From Bacteroidales bacterium M7 (lineage in GTDB: Bacteria > Bacteroidota > Bacteroidia > Bacteroidales > Muribaculaceae): a stretch of 64,000 bases of DNA. The DNA lies in the NCBI GenBank assembly GCA_001689515.1, contig LUJR01000045.1, positions 1 through 64,000 of the forward strand, given 5' to 3'. Both the position numbers and the translations under genes were made by a program. Positions 52,268 through 60,778 of this stretch are shown piece by piece. The notes below the pieces were generated by a model, which was not told the origin of the DNA, ran no database searches, and saw only the letters and a list, made by a program, of their open reading frames with translations. Positions within the stretch are counted from its first letter, which is position 1. Each line of letters starts with the position of its first letter.

Positions 52268-53035
52268 GTGAAAATCAATAAGATACTTGTATCTCAGCCT
52301 CGTCCGGCTTCAGATAAGTCTCCATACTATGACATAGCCAATGAATATGGCATAGATGTGGTTTTCCGTCCGTTTATCAAAGTAGAGGGACTTACATCTA
52401 AGGAATTTCGTCAGCAGAAAATATCGTTTCCCGACTATACGGCTATAATATTCACTGCCCGCGGTGCTGTGGATCATTTCTTCCGTCTCGCCGAGGAGAC
52501 ACGCTATGCCATCCCCGACACGCTTAAATATTTCTGCACATCGGAGGCGATAGCACTCTATCTCCAGAAGTACATAGTATATCGCAAGCGCAAGATATTC
52601 TTTGCCGAGTCAGGCAAGTTTGCCGACCTTGTGCCCCTGCTTCAGAAGCACAACAAAGAGAAGTATCTCTATGTGGTGAGCGATGTCAGCAAGCCTGACG
52701 ACGCGCTGCTTGACAAGGCAGGTGTCAACTACACCAAGGCGGTCATGTATCGCACGGTCAGCAACGATTTCGGTCCGGACGAGAAGTTTGACTACGACAT
52801 GCTGCTTTTCTTCAGTCCGCAGGGCATCGAGTCGCTCAAGAAGAATTTCCCCGGATTTGAGCAGGGCGACATATGCATAGGCGCATTCGGCGTAACGACT
52901 GCCAAGGCTGTTAAGGATGCCGGGCTGCGCCTCGACATAGAGGCTCCGACTCCTCAGACTCCGTCAATGACAGCTGCGTTGCAGCAATTTTTGAAGAAGA
53001 ATGTCAAGCCCATGCCAGAGAGCGAAGCTGTATAA
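52268..53035 (+). CDS. hemD: Uroporphyrinogen-III synthase family protein
   Basis: 255 residues from a GTG start. HemD fold: ILVSQPRPASDKSPYYDIANEYG (5-27), YTAIIFTARGAVDHFF (about 58-73), FCTSEAIALYLQKY, and a C-terminal MLLFFSPQGIESLKKNFP plus IGAFGVTTAKAVKDAGL. Closes the linear tetrapyrrole in haem synthesis. In Bacteroidota such proteins next to DUF4271 may have another role (one was linked to type IX secretion), and no other hem gene is in the window. It overlaps rnpA by 35 bp. Confidence 0.85.
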   Translation: MKINKILVSQPRPASDKSPYYDIANEYGIDVVFRPFIKVEGLTSKEFRQQKISFPDYTAIIFTARGAVDHFFRLAEETRYAIPDTLKYFCTSEAIALYLQKYIVYRKRKIFFAESGKFADLVPLLQKHNKEKYLYVVSDVSKPDDALLDKAGVNYTKAVMYRTVSNDFGPDEKFDYDMLLFFSPQGIESLKKNFPGFEQGDICIGAFGVTTAKAVKDAGLRLDIEAPTPQTPSMTAALQQFLKKNVKPMPESEAV

Positions 53036-53429
53036 GCGCGAGAAGCTCTGCAGCAAGCAGGCTATCGACAGCATATTTGCCCGGGACACAGATGTCGCCG
53101 GGCTTCGCTCGTTATTGGCGTTTCCGCTCCGAGTGTTGTGGCGCGAGGTGCCCGCAGGGGAGTATGGTGCCCCGGTGCCTCAGTTTCTGATCTCTGTGCC
53201 CAAGAAGCGGCTGCGCCATGCCGTTGACCGTGTGCGCATGCGGCGGTTAGTGCGCGAGGCTTGGAGGCTCAACCGTGACCGTCTGCCAGCAGAGGGACGC
53301 ATACAGATAGTGATGATATACGTCGCTCCCAAGCTGCTTCCATATCATAAGGTGGAGCGTGCCATGGTCAAGATAATGGATGCCATCACTTCCTCATCAG
53401 TGCGCACAGATGAAGAGTCTGGCGAATAA
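53001..53429 (+). CDS. rnpA: Ribonuclease P protein component
   Basis: Protein subunit of RNase P, which matures tRNA 5' ends. 142 residues. N-terminal LYKREKLCSKQAIDSIF is the usual Bacteroidota start region. The RNA-binding RNR motif is KKRLRHAVDRVRMRRLVREAWRLNR (about 72-96). The ATG at 53001 lies within hemD; a later start would remove the conserved N-terminus. yidD starts inside its 3' end. Confidence 0.94.
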   Translation: MSSPCQRAKLYKREKLCSKQAIDSIFARDTDVAGLRSLLAFPLRVLWREVPAGEYGAPVPQFLISVPKKRLRHAVDRVRMRRLVREAWRLNRDRLPAEGRIQIVMIYVAPKLLPYHKVERAMVKIMDAITSSSVRTDEESGE

Positions 53430-53664
53430 GGGGGTCGGAATGGTGCGGAAGTGTGTGTCAGCGTTGCTGATACTGCCCATACGTTTCTACCAGCTGAGCA
53501 TCTCGCCGATGCTGCCGCAGTCGTGCCGTTTCACTCCTACATGCAGCCAGTATGCCATAGAGGCTTTGCGCAAGCATGGACCTGTCAAAGGGCTGTATCT
53601 GGCTGTCAGGAGGATATTACGCTGCCATCCGTGGGGTGGGAGCGGATATGACCCGGTGCCGTGA
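53410..53664 (+). CDS. yidD: Membrane protein insertion efficiency factor YidD
   Basis: 84 residues from the ATG at 53410. Signature LILPIRFYQLSISPMLPQSCRFTPTCSQYAIEALRKHGPVKGLYL with the conserved cysteines, then RILRCHPWGGSGYDPVP. Amphipathic N-terminal helix, inner-membrane associated, helps YidC insertion. It overlaps rnpA by 20 bp; the rnpA-yidD order is conserved across bacteria. Confidence 0.95.
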   Translation: MKSLANKGVGMVRKCVSALLILPIRFYQLSISPMLPQSCRFTPTCSQYAIEALRKHGPVKGLYLAVRRILRCHPWGGSGYDPVP

Positions 53665-53680
53665 GCAGCTATCGTACCCT

Positions 53681-54277
53681 ATGATTACTAATCCCATATA
53701 TGATGTGCATACGCATGACTTGCGGCGCAAGGACTTTGCCGTGGTCAGTCTGCCTCTCGGCGCGGAAATCCCGTCGGAGGGCTGCTACAGTGCGGGCATA
53801 CATCCGTGGGACGCTGACAAGGCAGATGAAGATTCTATGCGATGGCTGCGCGAATCGGCGGCTGACGGGAGGGTTGTGGCGATAGGGGAGACTGGTTTTG
53901 ATGCGCTGCGTGGAGGAGATATGGAGCGTCAGGAGGAGATTTTCAGGGAGCATGCCGCTCTCAGTCGACAGTATGGCAAGCCTATCGTCATACACAATGT
54001 GCGGGGGACTGACCGATTGGTGCGTATCCATCGGGAGCTGAAACCGGTTGAGCCGTGGATCATACACGGATTCCGCGGGAAACCAGAGTTGGCGCGTCAG
54101 TTGGTCAGGGAGGGGTTTTATCTGTCGGTGGGAGAGAAGTTCAATCCGGCATCGGTGGAGGTGATACCCTGGGAGCGGTTGCTGATCGAGAGCGATGAGT
54201 CGGCTCTGCCGATCGAAGAGATAGCGCGGAGGGTCGGGGTGAAGCTGCGGGATGTGTCGGGGCTGTTTGCATTGTGA
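53681..54277 (+). CDS. TatD-family metal-dependent hydrolase
   Basis: 198 residues from the ATG at 53681 (MITNPIYDVHTHDL), just after yidD; an earlier ATG at 53648 would overlap yidD. Metal ligands seen: HTH (about 10-12), Glu in AIGETGFD (about 71-78), His in IVIHNVRG, His in WIIHGFRG and Asp in LLIESDESAL. Family members are 3'-5' DNases or deacylases. It is about 60 residues shorter than typical TatD (255), with compact loops but all metal sites. Confidence 0.88.
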   Translation: MITNPIYDVHTHDLRRKDFAVVSLPLGAEIPSEGCYSAGIHPWDADKADEDSMRWLRESAADGRVVAIGETGFDALRGGDMERQEEIFREHAALSRQYGKPIVIHNVRGTDRLVRIHRELKPVEPWIIHGFRGKPELARQLVREGFYLSVGEKFNPASVEVIPWERLLIESDESALPIEEIARRVGVKLRDVSGLFAL

Positions 54278-54282
54278 GAGTG

Positions 54283-54395
54283 TGGCACAACCTCTCCGAG
54301 GTTGATATAGGTAGATGTCCGTCCCACCCCATGAACGTCGCTACCGCTCCGTGCATGGGGTTACGCACGACTGATACGTCTCCGACGTATCTATC
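54283..54395. repeat. Composite three-hairpin element
   Basis: Three hairpins in a row between convergent genes: CAACCTC-TCC-GAGGTTG (54288-54304), CCCCATG (54327-54333) with CATGGGG (54354-54360), and GATACGTC-TCC-GACGTATC (54373-54391). The outer two share a TCC loop. The arrangement resembles dispersed intergenic hairpin trios I have seen in other bacterial genomes, but I cannot name the family. It may also stop transcription from both sides. Confidence 0.6.
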
Positions 54396-54453
54396 CGCTT
54401 CAGAGCCTTAAGTAAAATGCATTGGGTCGCGACCTTACATCTGCCGATTTTGA

Positions 54454-55620
54454 TCAGAAGCGCATACCGATGTTGATGGAGAGGGAGGTGTTGTAGTTGA
54501 AGAAGATGAATTGGGAGGTGTAGTAGAGTCCGCCTCGGAAGCGGATGTTGGCGGCGGCGAAGAGTGCGCGGTGGTTGTAGACGGCTCCGGCACGGACTAT
54601 CAGGGAGTTGGCGAGCATGGAGTCTTTATCGTTGTTGACATCTTCGTGGGTGCGCCGGTATCCCATGCAGAGGAGAGAGGTCAGGTTAAGCGTCCAACGG
54701 TGAGGGCGTATAGCCCAGTTATGCGCGTATCCTCCTCCGAGCTGGTAGTCTTTATAATTGAAATTGAATGTGCGCATCATCACGTAGTCGTCAACCGGCA
54801 CCTCTATGTCGAGTTTAGAGAAGTCGAGAGTAGTCTTGTTGCTGTCGAATGTAAGACCAGCCATCCATGAGCCAGCGCTGCGGAGCTGATATTTGGAGTA
54901 GCAGTAAGCGGCGGCGTGGGAGTATTTGCGGTGGTTGAAAAAATAGAAGGCATCAAGATGGAGCGAACTCATGTCACCGTCGTCAAATGGGATATGCACG
55001 CCGTGACCGTTCTTGTAGTTGCCGAATTCGGTTATGGTCATGCCGCCCTTGAACTGCTGCAGGCTGAGGGTCGCCGTGAAGCGCGAGCATGTGAAGTCAA
55101 ACATCCAGGTGCTTCGTGAAGTGGTGTGGCCGAGCAGCTGATTGAGATTGAACATATATCCGAGGCTGACAGCCATGAAGCTTATGTAGGGTCCGGCATC
55201 GGCGTAGGGATGCGTATGGAGCCATATGCGACCGTGGGGAAACTGGAGCGTGAAAGCCTCGAGCCAGTTGAACGACTTGGCTTGTAGTTTCCAGTTTTTC
55301 CCGGTGCTGACCACATAATCGGGGTCGTAGGAGTTGAATGCTTTATCGCCCCAGTTGTAGACCTTTACAAGGAAACGGGGGAATTTGGGGTAGTCCACAT
55401 CAGGGTCGTTGATATGGAATCCGTTGTCGATGAGCTGTTTTATCCAGAGCGTGGAGCTGTAGGATGGTGGAGGTGTCAGGCTGTCGAGGCTTACGGCGAG
55501 AGTCATATGCGGCACTGTGTCGGTCACGGCTATGGAGTCAGGCATTTCTTGTGCCGACATCGTCATGGCTGTCAGAAGCGCAGCCGCCAGGGTGATTACA
55601 GCAGTTACCTTTCTTATCAT
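54454..55620 (-). CDS. DUF4421 outer-membrane-type protein
   Basis: 388 residues from the ATG at 55620, which opens a signal peptide (MIRKVTAVITLAAALLTAMTMSAQ). The mature protein alternates short beta strands with aromatic residues and ends in Phe (SLSINIGMRF), as outer-membrane beta-barrels do. NWGDKAFNSYDPDYVVSTGKNWKLQAKSFNW is the family's N-terminal signature. Function unknown. Last gene of a minus-strand group, 5 bp after the YgjP-like gene. Confidence 0.8.
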   Translation of the reverse strand: MIRKVTAVITLAAALLTAMTMSAQEMPDSIAVTDTVPHMTLAVSLDSLTPPPSYSSTLWIKQLIDNGFHINDPDVDYPKFPRFLVKVYNWGDKAFNSYDPDYVVSTGKNWKLQAKSFNWLEAFTLQFPHGRIWLHTHPYADAGPYISFMAVSLGYMFNLNQLLGHTTSRSTWMFDFTCSRFTATLSLQQFKGGMTITEFGNYKNGHGVHIPFDDGDMSSLHLDAFYFFNHRKYSHAAAYCYSKYQLRSAGSWMAGLTFDSNKTTLDFSKLDIEVPVDDYVMMRTFNFNYKDYQLGGGYAHNWAIRPHRWTLNLTSLLCMGYRRTHEDVNNDKDSMLANSLIVRAGAVYNHRALFAAANIRFRGGLYYTSQFIFFNYNTSLSINIGMRF

Positions 55621-55625
55621 ATGCG

Positions 55626-56375
55626 CTATCGTAATATGGGCCAACGGTAGGTTCGGAGTTGTTTCTGTAGCTGCGCTTCCCGTCCGCCGCACATGCGGTC
55701 AACCTCGGCATGGAAGCGCGGGGAATGGTCGTGGTGGATGAGGTGTGCGAGTTCGTGTTTGATGACGTACTCCACAAGTTCGGCAGGGAAGAAGAGCAGG
55801 TAACGGCTCAGAGTTATGCGTCCGAGCGAAGAGCAAGTGCCGAGAGTGCGTGAGCCGGTGCCTATCGCCCAGCTGCGGGGATGCAGGTCCACGCTGTCAG
55901 CCACATCGGTGGCAAATTCAAGCAATCTGTTTCCTGCAATGCTCTCTGCAACCTTAGACGAATAGCGTGACACAGAAGCCTGAAATGCGGTATCGGACGT
56001 GTCAGTCTGATGGCTGAAAGATATGGTGGCAGAGGGTCTGCCATCAGCCGAAGGGAGGTCTCGGCGTCCTATGAGTTTTGATGGGTCGACAGCCGATGAT
56101 GCGGAGTAGCGCAGAGTCAGGAAAGGCGTATCTATGACCTTGCCGTCATAGATGGCAGCCTGTGGTTTCATCTGTGCCAGGCGTGGGGCTATACGGTCAA
56201 TCAGAGTGTTTACGTAGTCAGGGGTAAGTCCTCGCGGTATCGTCACGTGTGCCATGCCCGCAGTCCATCGGTAAGTCACCTTGCGGGTAGCAGGGTGTAC
56301 TCTCACCTTAACCTCTCCCAGCAGAGGGTGGGAGGTGAATCCGCCAGTAACTGTATTGGTGATGAATGAGGGCAA
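55626..56375 (-). CDS. YgjP-like (DUF45) metallopeptidase-fold protein
   Basis: About 249 residues. C-terminal zinc-site signature: VIKHELAHLIHHDHSPRFH with HExxH-type HELAH, preceded by GTCSSLGRITLSRYLLFFP, the standard YgjP block. I use the TTG at 56375 because residues encoded upstream are not family-like; an in-frame TTG at 56453 would overlap the end of nadK by 41 bp. Either start is non-ATG, so the N-terminus is uncertain. Substrate unknown. Confidence 0.8.
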   Translation of the reverse strand: MPSFITNTVTGGFTSHPLLGEVKVRVHPATRKVTYRWTAGMAHVTIPRGLTPDYVNTLIDRIAPRLAQMKPQAAIYDGKVIDTPFLTLRYSASSAVDPSKLIGRRDLPSADGRPSATISFSHQTDTSDTAFQASVSRYSSKVAESIAGNRLLEFATDVADSVDLHPRSWAIGTGSRTLGTCSSLGRITLSRYLLFFPAELVEYVIKHELAHLIHHDHSPRFHAEVDRMCGGREAQLQKQLRTYRWPILR

Positions 56376-56412
56376 GGGCTTTGAATGGGGAATTTCGAAT
56401 TTGGAAATTTGA

Positions 56413-57276
56413 TTAGGAGCCCCAGTGGAGCTTGGTGTGGAGGGTGTCGACAAATGTGTAGTCCTGGGTGAGGTGAACCACCTTGGTGACGAACGGTGCG
56501 CGGTGTATGGTCAGCGAGCTGTCGACCGGGAGAGGGGTGCTTCTGCCATCGAGACTCAGGAGGTAGCTGTCAGCCCGCGTGTCAGTGGTGGTGGTGATGG
56601 TGCTGCGGTCGTCGATCACCACCGGTCGCATGGTCAGCGAGTGGGGGGCGATCGGTACAATCACTATTGCCGGGGTGGATGGCTGAAGTATGGGACCTCC
56701 TACAGAGAGGTTATAGCCTGTGCTGCCTGTAGGGGTGGAGATTATCAGTCCGTCGGCGCGGTAGACAGCGAGAGGCTGCCCGTTGATGGTGGTCTTGACA
56801 TTGAGCATCGATGAGGTGTCCTTTTTGAGGATTGCCACCTCGTTGAGCGCGTAGGGCCACTCTATATGGTGTGTGAGGCTTTTGACCCAGAGCATTGAGC
56901 GGTCCTCCACTACATATCGTCCCTTGACGATGGCTGGGACATAGCCTATGGCATCGTCCATGGTGCATGCGGCGAGGTAGCCGAGATGTCCGGTGTTGAT
57001 GCCGAGTATGGGTATCTGGCGCGAGCCTATCCAGCGTGCAGTGTTGAGAAAAGTGCCGTCTCCGCCTATGCTTATCGCCATTGACGCGTCAAACGGCTCG
57101 TCATCTCCCACAACTCGCGCTACTGTGAAATCTCTGCCCGCATTGGCATGCAGATAGTTGTAGAGCTTGGAGTGCATCAGTATCTCCACACCGTTGGCTG
57201 CAAGCTCGTCAAGGAGGGCGAGTATGGAGAGGATGTGGGTCTGCTGTCGGCGGTTGCCGTAGATGGCTATCTGCAT
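56413..57276 (-). CDS. nadK: NAD kinase
   Basis: Phosphorylates NAD to NADP. 287 residues from the ATG at 57276 (MQIAIYGNR). Seen: SIGGDGTFLNTARWIG with the GGDG motif (about 67-70), NTGHLGYLAA, LNEVAILKKDTSSML, and YRADGLIISTPTGSTGYNLSVGGPI, then PIAPHSLTMRPVV. The family's NE/D motif (NEVAI) is intact. It follows the ACT-like gene and is divergent from pdxJ, an arrangement I know from Bacteroides. Confidence 0.96.
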   Translation of the reverse strand: MQIAIYGNRRQQTHILSILALLDELAANGVEILMHSKLYNYLHANAGRDFTVARVVGDDEPFDASMAISIGGDGTFLNTARWIGSRQIPILGINTGHLGYLAACTMDDAIGYVPAIVKGRYVVEDRSMLWVKSLTHHIEWPYALNEVAILKKDTSSMLNVKTTINGQPLAVYRADGLIISTPTGSTGYNLSVGGPILQPSTPAIVIVPIAPHSLTMRPVVIDDRSTITTTTDTRADSYLLSLDGRSTPLPVDSSLTIHRAPFVTKVVHLTQDYTFVDTLHTKLHWGS

Positions 57277-57310
57277 GATGAAGATGGGGGTTATGTAATG
57301 ACAGGAGAGG

Positions 57311-57727
57311 TCAGACTGAAAGGTAGTGGAGCACCTCGAGGGCGCGGAGGCGAGCCTCGTCATCGGACTGCGGAGAGATGTCCGAACTGGTAGCCGTCAC
57401 TTCGTAGCTGTAACGGGAAAGGGAGCGAGCCACCGACGAGGGATCGCGATGGCTTACCCGGAGGTATATGACGGCATTTCCGTCAGAAGTGGTGTCAGCG
57501 GTGACGTTGAGATTGAGCAGATGTGCATCGCAATCTTCAACGGCACGTGCGATGATGCTGGCACTGTAGTCAGACGGACGGCAGGTCACAATTAGCACAG
57601 ACGAGTCAGAGCGCGAGGGGAGCACACGCTCAAGAAGCATGGCGCGCTCCTCGGCAGAGGCAGTCTGCAACATCTGGATTTCCTGAATGAGGGGATTGTG
57701 TGGGTCTGTATGATGTTTTGCAGTCAA
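57311..57727 (-). CDS. Small protein with ACT-like domain, related to the C-terminal half of CBS proteins
   Basis: 138 residues. The stretch SVLIVTCRPSDYSASIIARAVEDCDAHLLNLNVTADT and YLRVSHRDPSSVARSLSRYSYEVTAT has the beta-alpha-beta layout of the ACT-like domain that follows two CBS domains in the Bacteroidota protein usually encoded just before nadK. Here the CBS pair is missing: only about 45 residues, helical and low in similarity, precede it. So it seems a shortened version keeping the C-terminal domain. Role unknown; linkage to nadK suggests nucleotide sensing. Confidence 0.65.
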   Translation of the reverse strand: MTAKHHTDPHNPLIQEIQMLQTASAEERAMLLERVLPSRSDSSVLIVTCRPSDYSASIIARAVEDCDAHLLNLNVTADTTSDGNAVIYLRVSHRDPSSVARSLSRYSYEVTATSSDISPQSDDEARLRALEVLHYLSV

Positions 57728-57785
57728 AATGTTTCTGTTTTTTGCGATTTCTGCTTAATTTTGTGTTTTGATAGTATCTCAACTA

Positions 57786-57793
57786 CAAAGTTA
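57786..57793 (-). promoter_or_regulatory. -7 element of the ACT-like/nadK group
   Basis: TAACTTTG on the minus strand, about 60 bp before the ATG at 57727. No -33 at the usual distance. Confidence 0.5.
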
Positions 57794-57880
57794 GCAAAAA
57801 TTCATTAATCGGATATGTTGCAAGACTGCTAATTGTGTAGGGGATGGCCGGCAGCATAAAGCCGGTTACGTGCATCAGAT

Positions 57881-57905
57881 GACGCGGCACGCCGCGTCCC
57901 TACAC
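57881..57905 (-). repeat. REP-like element with GACGCGGC stem
   Basis: GACGCGGC, AC, GCCGCGTC followed by CCTAC: same plan (stem, 2-nt spacer, CTAC flank) with a different stem sequence. It lies in the leader of pdxJ. Confidence 0.75.
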
Positions 57906-57932
57906 AGGCAGCAAACACTAAATAATCTGCAT

Positions 57933-58646
57933 ATGACACACCTGAGTGTAAACATAAACAAAGTAGCCACCCTGCGCAACGCACGTGGCGAAGACCGCCC
58001 CAACGTGCAGGACTTCTCGCTCGAGTGCGAGCGTCTGGGAGCCAACGGCATCACGATACATCCGCGTCCTGACGAGCGACACATCAAGCATGACGACGTA
58101 TTCAAGCTCCGTCCGATAGTGAGGAGCGAATTTAACATAGAAGGCTATCCGTCGGATGACTTCGTTACATTGGTGCTCAAAGTCAAGCCCGAGCAGGTCA
58201 CATTGGTGCCTGATGCCCCCGATGCGCTGACATCGAGTGCGGGCTGGGATGTCGGAGCCAATTTCGAGTTCCTGTCGGGAGTAGTGGAGCGTTTCCGCGA
58301 TGCCGGCATCCGTACAAGCATCTTTGTATCGACCGACCCTGACAATATCCGCATGGCAGCCAAGGCGGGAGCCGACCGCGTGGAGCTGTACACCAAGCCT
58401 TATGCCGACGGCTATGCCAAGGATGCCGCAGCAGCAGTGGCACCGTTTGTCGAGGCAGCCAAGGTAGCCCACTCCATGGGTCTCGGCATCAATGCCGGGC
58501 ATGACCTCAATCTTGACAACTTGGCTTATTTCCACGCCCATATGCCGTATCTCGACGAAGTGTCGATAGGCCACGCCCTCATATCCGATGCGCTTTATCT
58601 CGGACTCGCAGAGACGATACGCCGCTATAAGCAGTGTCTCGGCTGA
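57933..58646 (+). CDS. pdxJ: Pyridoxine 5'-phosphate synthase
   Basis: Last ring-closing step of DXP-dependent vitamin B6 synthesis. 237 residues from the ATG at 57933 (MTHLSVNINKVATLRNARG); the upstream frame runs through the REP-like element. Seen: GANGITIHPRPDERHI (catalytic His), PSDDFVTLVLKVKPEQVTLVPD, GADRVELYTKPYA and GLGINAGHDLNLDN (phosphate site). Followed by exbB after 60 bp; the pdxJ-exbB-exbD-tonB order is common in Bacteroidota. Confidence 0.96.
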   Translation: MTHLSVNINKVATLRNARGEDRPNVQDFSLECERLGANGITIHPRPDERHIKHDDVFKLRPIVRSEFNIEGYPSDDFVTLVLKVKPEQVTLVPDAPDALTSSAGWDVGANFEFLSGVVERFRDAGIRTSIFVSTDPDNIRMAAKAGADRVELYTKPYADGYAKDAAAAVAPFVEAAKVAHSMGLGINAGHDLNLDNLAYFHAHMPYLDEVSIGHALISDALYLGLAETIRRYKQCLG

Positions 58647-58706
58647 GAGGAGTGCCATCAGCAAACCAGAACACAACACTTATACCACACCTTATTTCAC
58701 CGCATT

Positions 58707-59402
58707 ATGCTTTTAACATCCTTAGTCTGTCAGACCGCACCCGCCGCAGCCGTGGGAAAAGCCGCCGCTGACACAGTCAAAGACCTGTCAGTATGGCAAC
58801 TCTGCATGGAGGGCGGCTGGCTGATGATACCGCTTGCCATCCTGTCGATAGTGAGCATCTATGTGCTCATAGACCGCGCCATAGTCATACACAAAGCCTC
58901 GCATGAAGACGAGAGCTTCATGAAGCGCATCCGCGACTATATCCATGAGGGAGAGATAGAGAGTGCGCGCAATCTGTGCAAGCAGACCAATACCCCTTAT
59001 GCGCGTCTGATCGACAAGGGTATCACGCGAATCGGGCGTCCAGCCAACGAGGTGCTGATAGCCATAGAGAATACAGGCAACATAGAGGTGGCGCGTCTCG
59101 GCAAGGGACTGACATGGCTTGCCACGACGGCAGCCGGCGCACCTATGATCGGTTTCTTGGGCACGGTGATAGGTATGGTGGAGGCTTTCTACAACCTTGC
59201 GTCCGCCGGGTCGCAAGCCAACATAGATGTGCTTGCCGGCGGTATCTATGAGGCGTTGGTGACCACCGTAGCTGGTCTGGTAGTGGGTGTGATAGCCCTA
59301 TTTGCCTACAACTGGCTGACATCGCGTATCAACCGTGTGCTTACCGGACTCGAGGCGCGTACCATGGAATTTATGGATCTGCTCAACGAGCCGGCAGAGT
59401 GA
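58707..59402 (+). CDS. exbB: MotA/TolQ/ExbB proton channel protein
   Basis: 231 residues with three membrane segments (about 38-58, 133-158, 185-205). Family signature in the second and third: LATTAAGAPMIGFLGTVIGMVEAFYNLA and GIYEALVTTVAGLVVGVIALFAYNW, with the conserved Thr/Gly proton-path residues. Supplies proton motive force to outer-membrane transport together with the next two genes, which follow within 30 and 1 bp. Confidence 0.93.
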   Translation: MLLTSLVCQTAPAAAVGKAAADTVKDLSVWQLCMEGGWLMIPLAILSIVSIYVLIDRAIVIHKASHEDESFMKRIRDYIHEGEIESARNLCKQTNTPYARLIDKGITRIGRPANEVLIAIENTGNIEVARLGKGLTWLATTAAGAPMIGFLGTVIGMVEAFYNLASAGSQANIDVLAGGIYEALVTTVAGLVVGVIALFAYNWLTSRINRVLTGLEARTMEFMDLLNEPAE

Positions 59403-59431
59403 CCGAGTAACCACCTATCCCACACCAACTT

Positions 59432-59917
59432 ATGTCACTGAAACGCCAATATCAGGTTTCCGCCGCATTCTCCATGGCATCGATGACCGATGTCATCTTC
59501 CTGCTGCTGATATTTTTCATGGTCACGTCGACCTTTGTGCTTCCGGCTGCCATGGAAGTCAATCTGCCTGAGAGCAGCGAGGAGACTCCCCTGCGTCCGT
59601 CGGCGCGCGTGTATGTCGATGCCGCCGGAGAGATGTATGTCACTTTCGACACCGAAGAGCCGCGAGCCATCGGACAGGAAGAACTCATGACTTTCATGCA
59701 ACTTGCCAGTGAGCAGGAGCCAGGAAGCTATGTGGCGGTGTATGCCGATGAAAATATAACTTACGGACGGCTTGTGCAGGTGCTCGACATGGGAGCCGCC
59801 AACGGCGTCAGGATGGTGCTTGCCACCAAGCCTGCGCCTGAAAGCGTCAAGCCTGAGACCAGGACCCAGCAACCGCAGGTGTCAGCTCCTACCACCTCTA
59901 CCTCAGCTGTAAAATAA
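59432..59917 (+). CDS. exbD: Biopolymer transport protein ExbD/TolR
   Basis: 161 residues: N-terminal membrane helix with the functional Asp in SMTDVIFLLLIFFMVTSTFV (about 17-36), then the periplasmic domain with VYADENITYGRLVQVLDMGAANGVRMVLATKP. A Thr/Ser/Pro-rich tail follows. Partner of the ExbB-like protein. Its stop is one base before the start of the TonB-like gene. Confidence 0.93.
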   Translation: MSLKRQYQVSAAFSMASMTDVIFLLLIFFMVTSTFVLPAAMEVNLPESSEETPLRPSARVYVDAAGEMYVTFDTEEPRAIGQEELMTFMQLASEQEPGSYVAVYADENITYGRLVQVLDMGAANGVRMVLATKPAPESVKPETRTQQPQVSAPTTSTSAVK

Positions 59918-59918
59918 T

Positions 59919-60725
59919 ATGGATTACGGAAACTCCACACCTGCATCGCGAGCATGGGGCATCGCCGGCACCGTGCTTTTCCACGCCATAGTGCTCGGGC
60001 TGATGCTCCTTATGGTGATGGACTACAATGTGCGCCGTCACGAGATGCTTGACGAGCTGGCGCTGAATCAGGTGGAGGAACAGGAGGACAGCGTGGACGT
60101 GCTCATGCCGGGCGAATACGTCATGGTGGGTGACGATTTCTATCAGGATGTCACCACGCCAGAGGAGACAGCTCCGCCTACGGCAGCCGACAATGCCGCG
60201 ACGGCATCGGACAACATGCTTACCACTACAGCCAAAGCAGACATCAAAGCCACTCCACGCCGTGATACCGAGAGTGCCGACCAGCGCAGGGCACGTGCTG
60301 CCGAGAAGCAGGCTGAGGAGCGACGTAACGCCCAGGCTGCCAAGATAGGCGAGCGTGTACAGTTTGGCAAGCCCGGCGAAGGGGAAGGTGCCGACCGCCG
60401 TCCCGGAAGCGTCGACGGCAACAAATCAACCGGAGCGGCACTTGCCGGACGTCCGGGGGTCAACCTCAAAGGCCGCACTCTGTCACACTGGGACAATCCG
60501 TCGGCAACGGAGTCGGGCACGATAGTCATAGCCGTGCGCGTAGACCGTAAGGGGCACGTGGTGTCCGCATCGTATGCCAGAGGCACAGGCAGCGTAGCCT
60601 CCAATCTCGCCGCTCGCCGCAGCTGTGTCGCCGCGGCGTTGCGCTCATCATTCTCAGTTGCCGAGGATGCCCCGGCAGAACAGACCGGCACTATCACTTA
60701 TCGCTTCGTTCCGCCCGCCGGGTGA
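59919..60725 (+). CDS. TonB/TolA-like energy transducer
   Basis: 268 residues. Short cytoplasmic N-terminus, one membrane helix (about 15-36, GTVLFHAIVLGLMLLMVMDY), an extended periplasmic linker with a charged Ala/Arg/Glu-rich part (about 112-145, possibly a helix as in TolA), and a C-terminal domain (about 185-268) with SGTIVIAVRVDRKGHVVSASYARGTG, a TonB C-terminal pattern. Carries energy from the ExbB/ExbD complex to outer-membrane receptors. Confidence 0.88.
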   Translation: MDYGNSTPASRAWGIAGTVLFHAIVLGLMLLMVMDYNVRRHEMLDELALNQVEEQEDSVDVLMPGEYVMVGDDFYQDVTTPEETAPPTAADNAATASDNMLTTTAKADIKATPRRDTESADQRRARAAEKQAEERRNAQAAKIGERVQFGKPGEGEGADRRPGSVDGNKSTGAALAGRPGVNLKGRTLSHWDNPSATESGTIVIAVRVDRKGHVVSASYARGTGSVASNLAARRSCVAAALRSSFSVAEDAPAEQTGTITYRFVPPAG

Positions 60726-60749
60726 CCCTTTTGGGCAGTTGGAGCGTTA

Positions 60750-60757
60750 TATCTTTG
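60750..60757 (+). promoter_or_regulatory. -7 element of rbfA
   Basis: TATCTTTG, 22 bp before the rbfA ATG. A TTTG lies at 60730-60733, but the 16-bp spacing is shorter than normal. Confidence 0.5.
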
Positions 60758-60778
60758 TAACATCAAAAAGAACAGATT

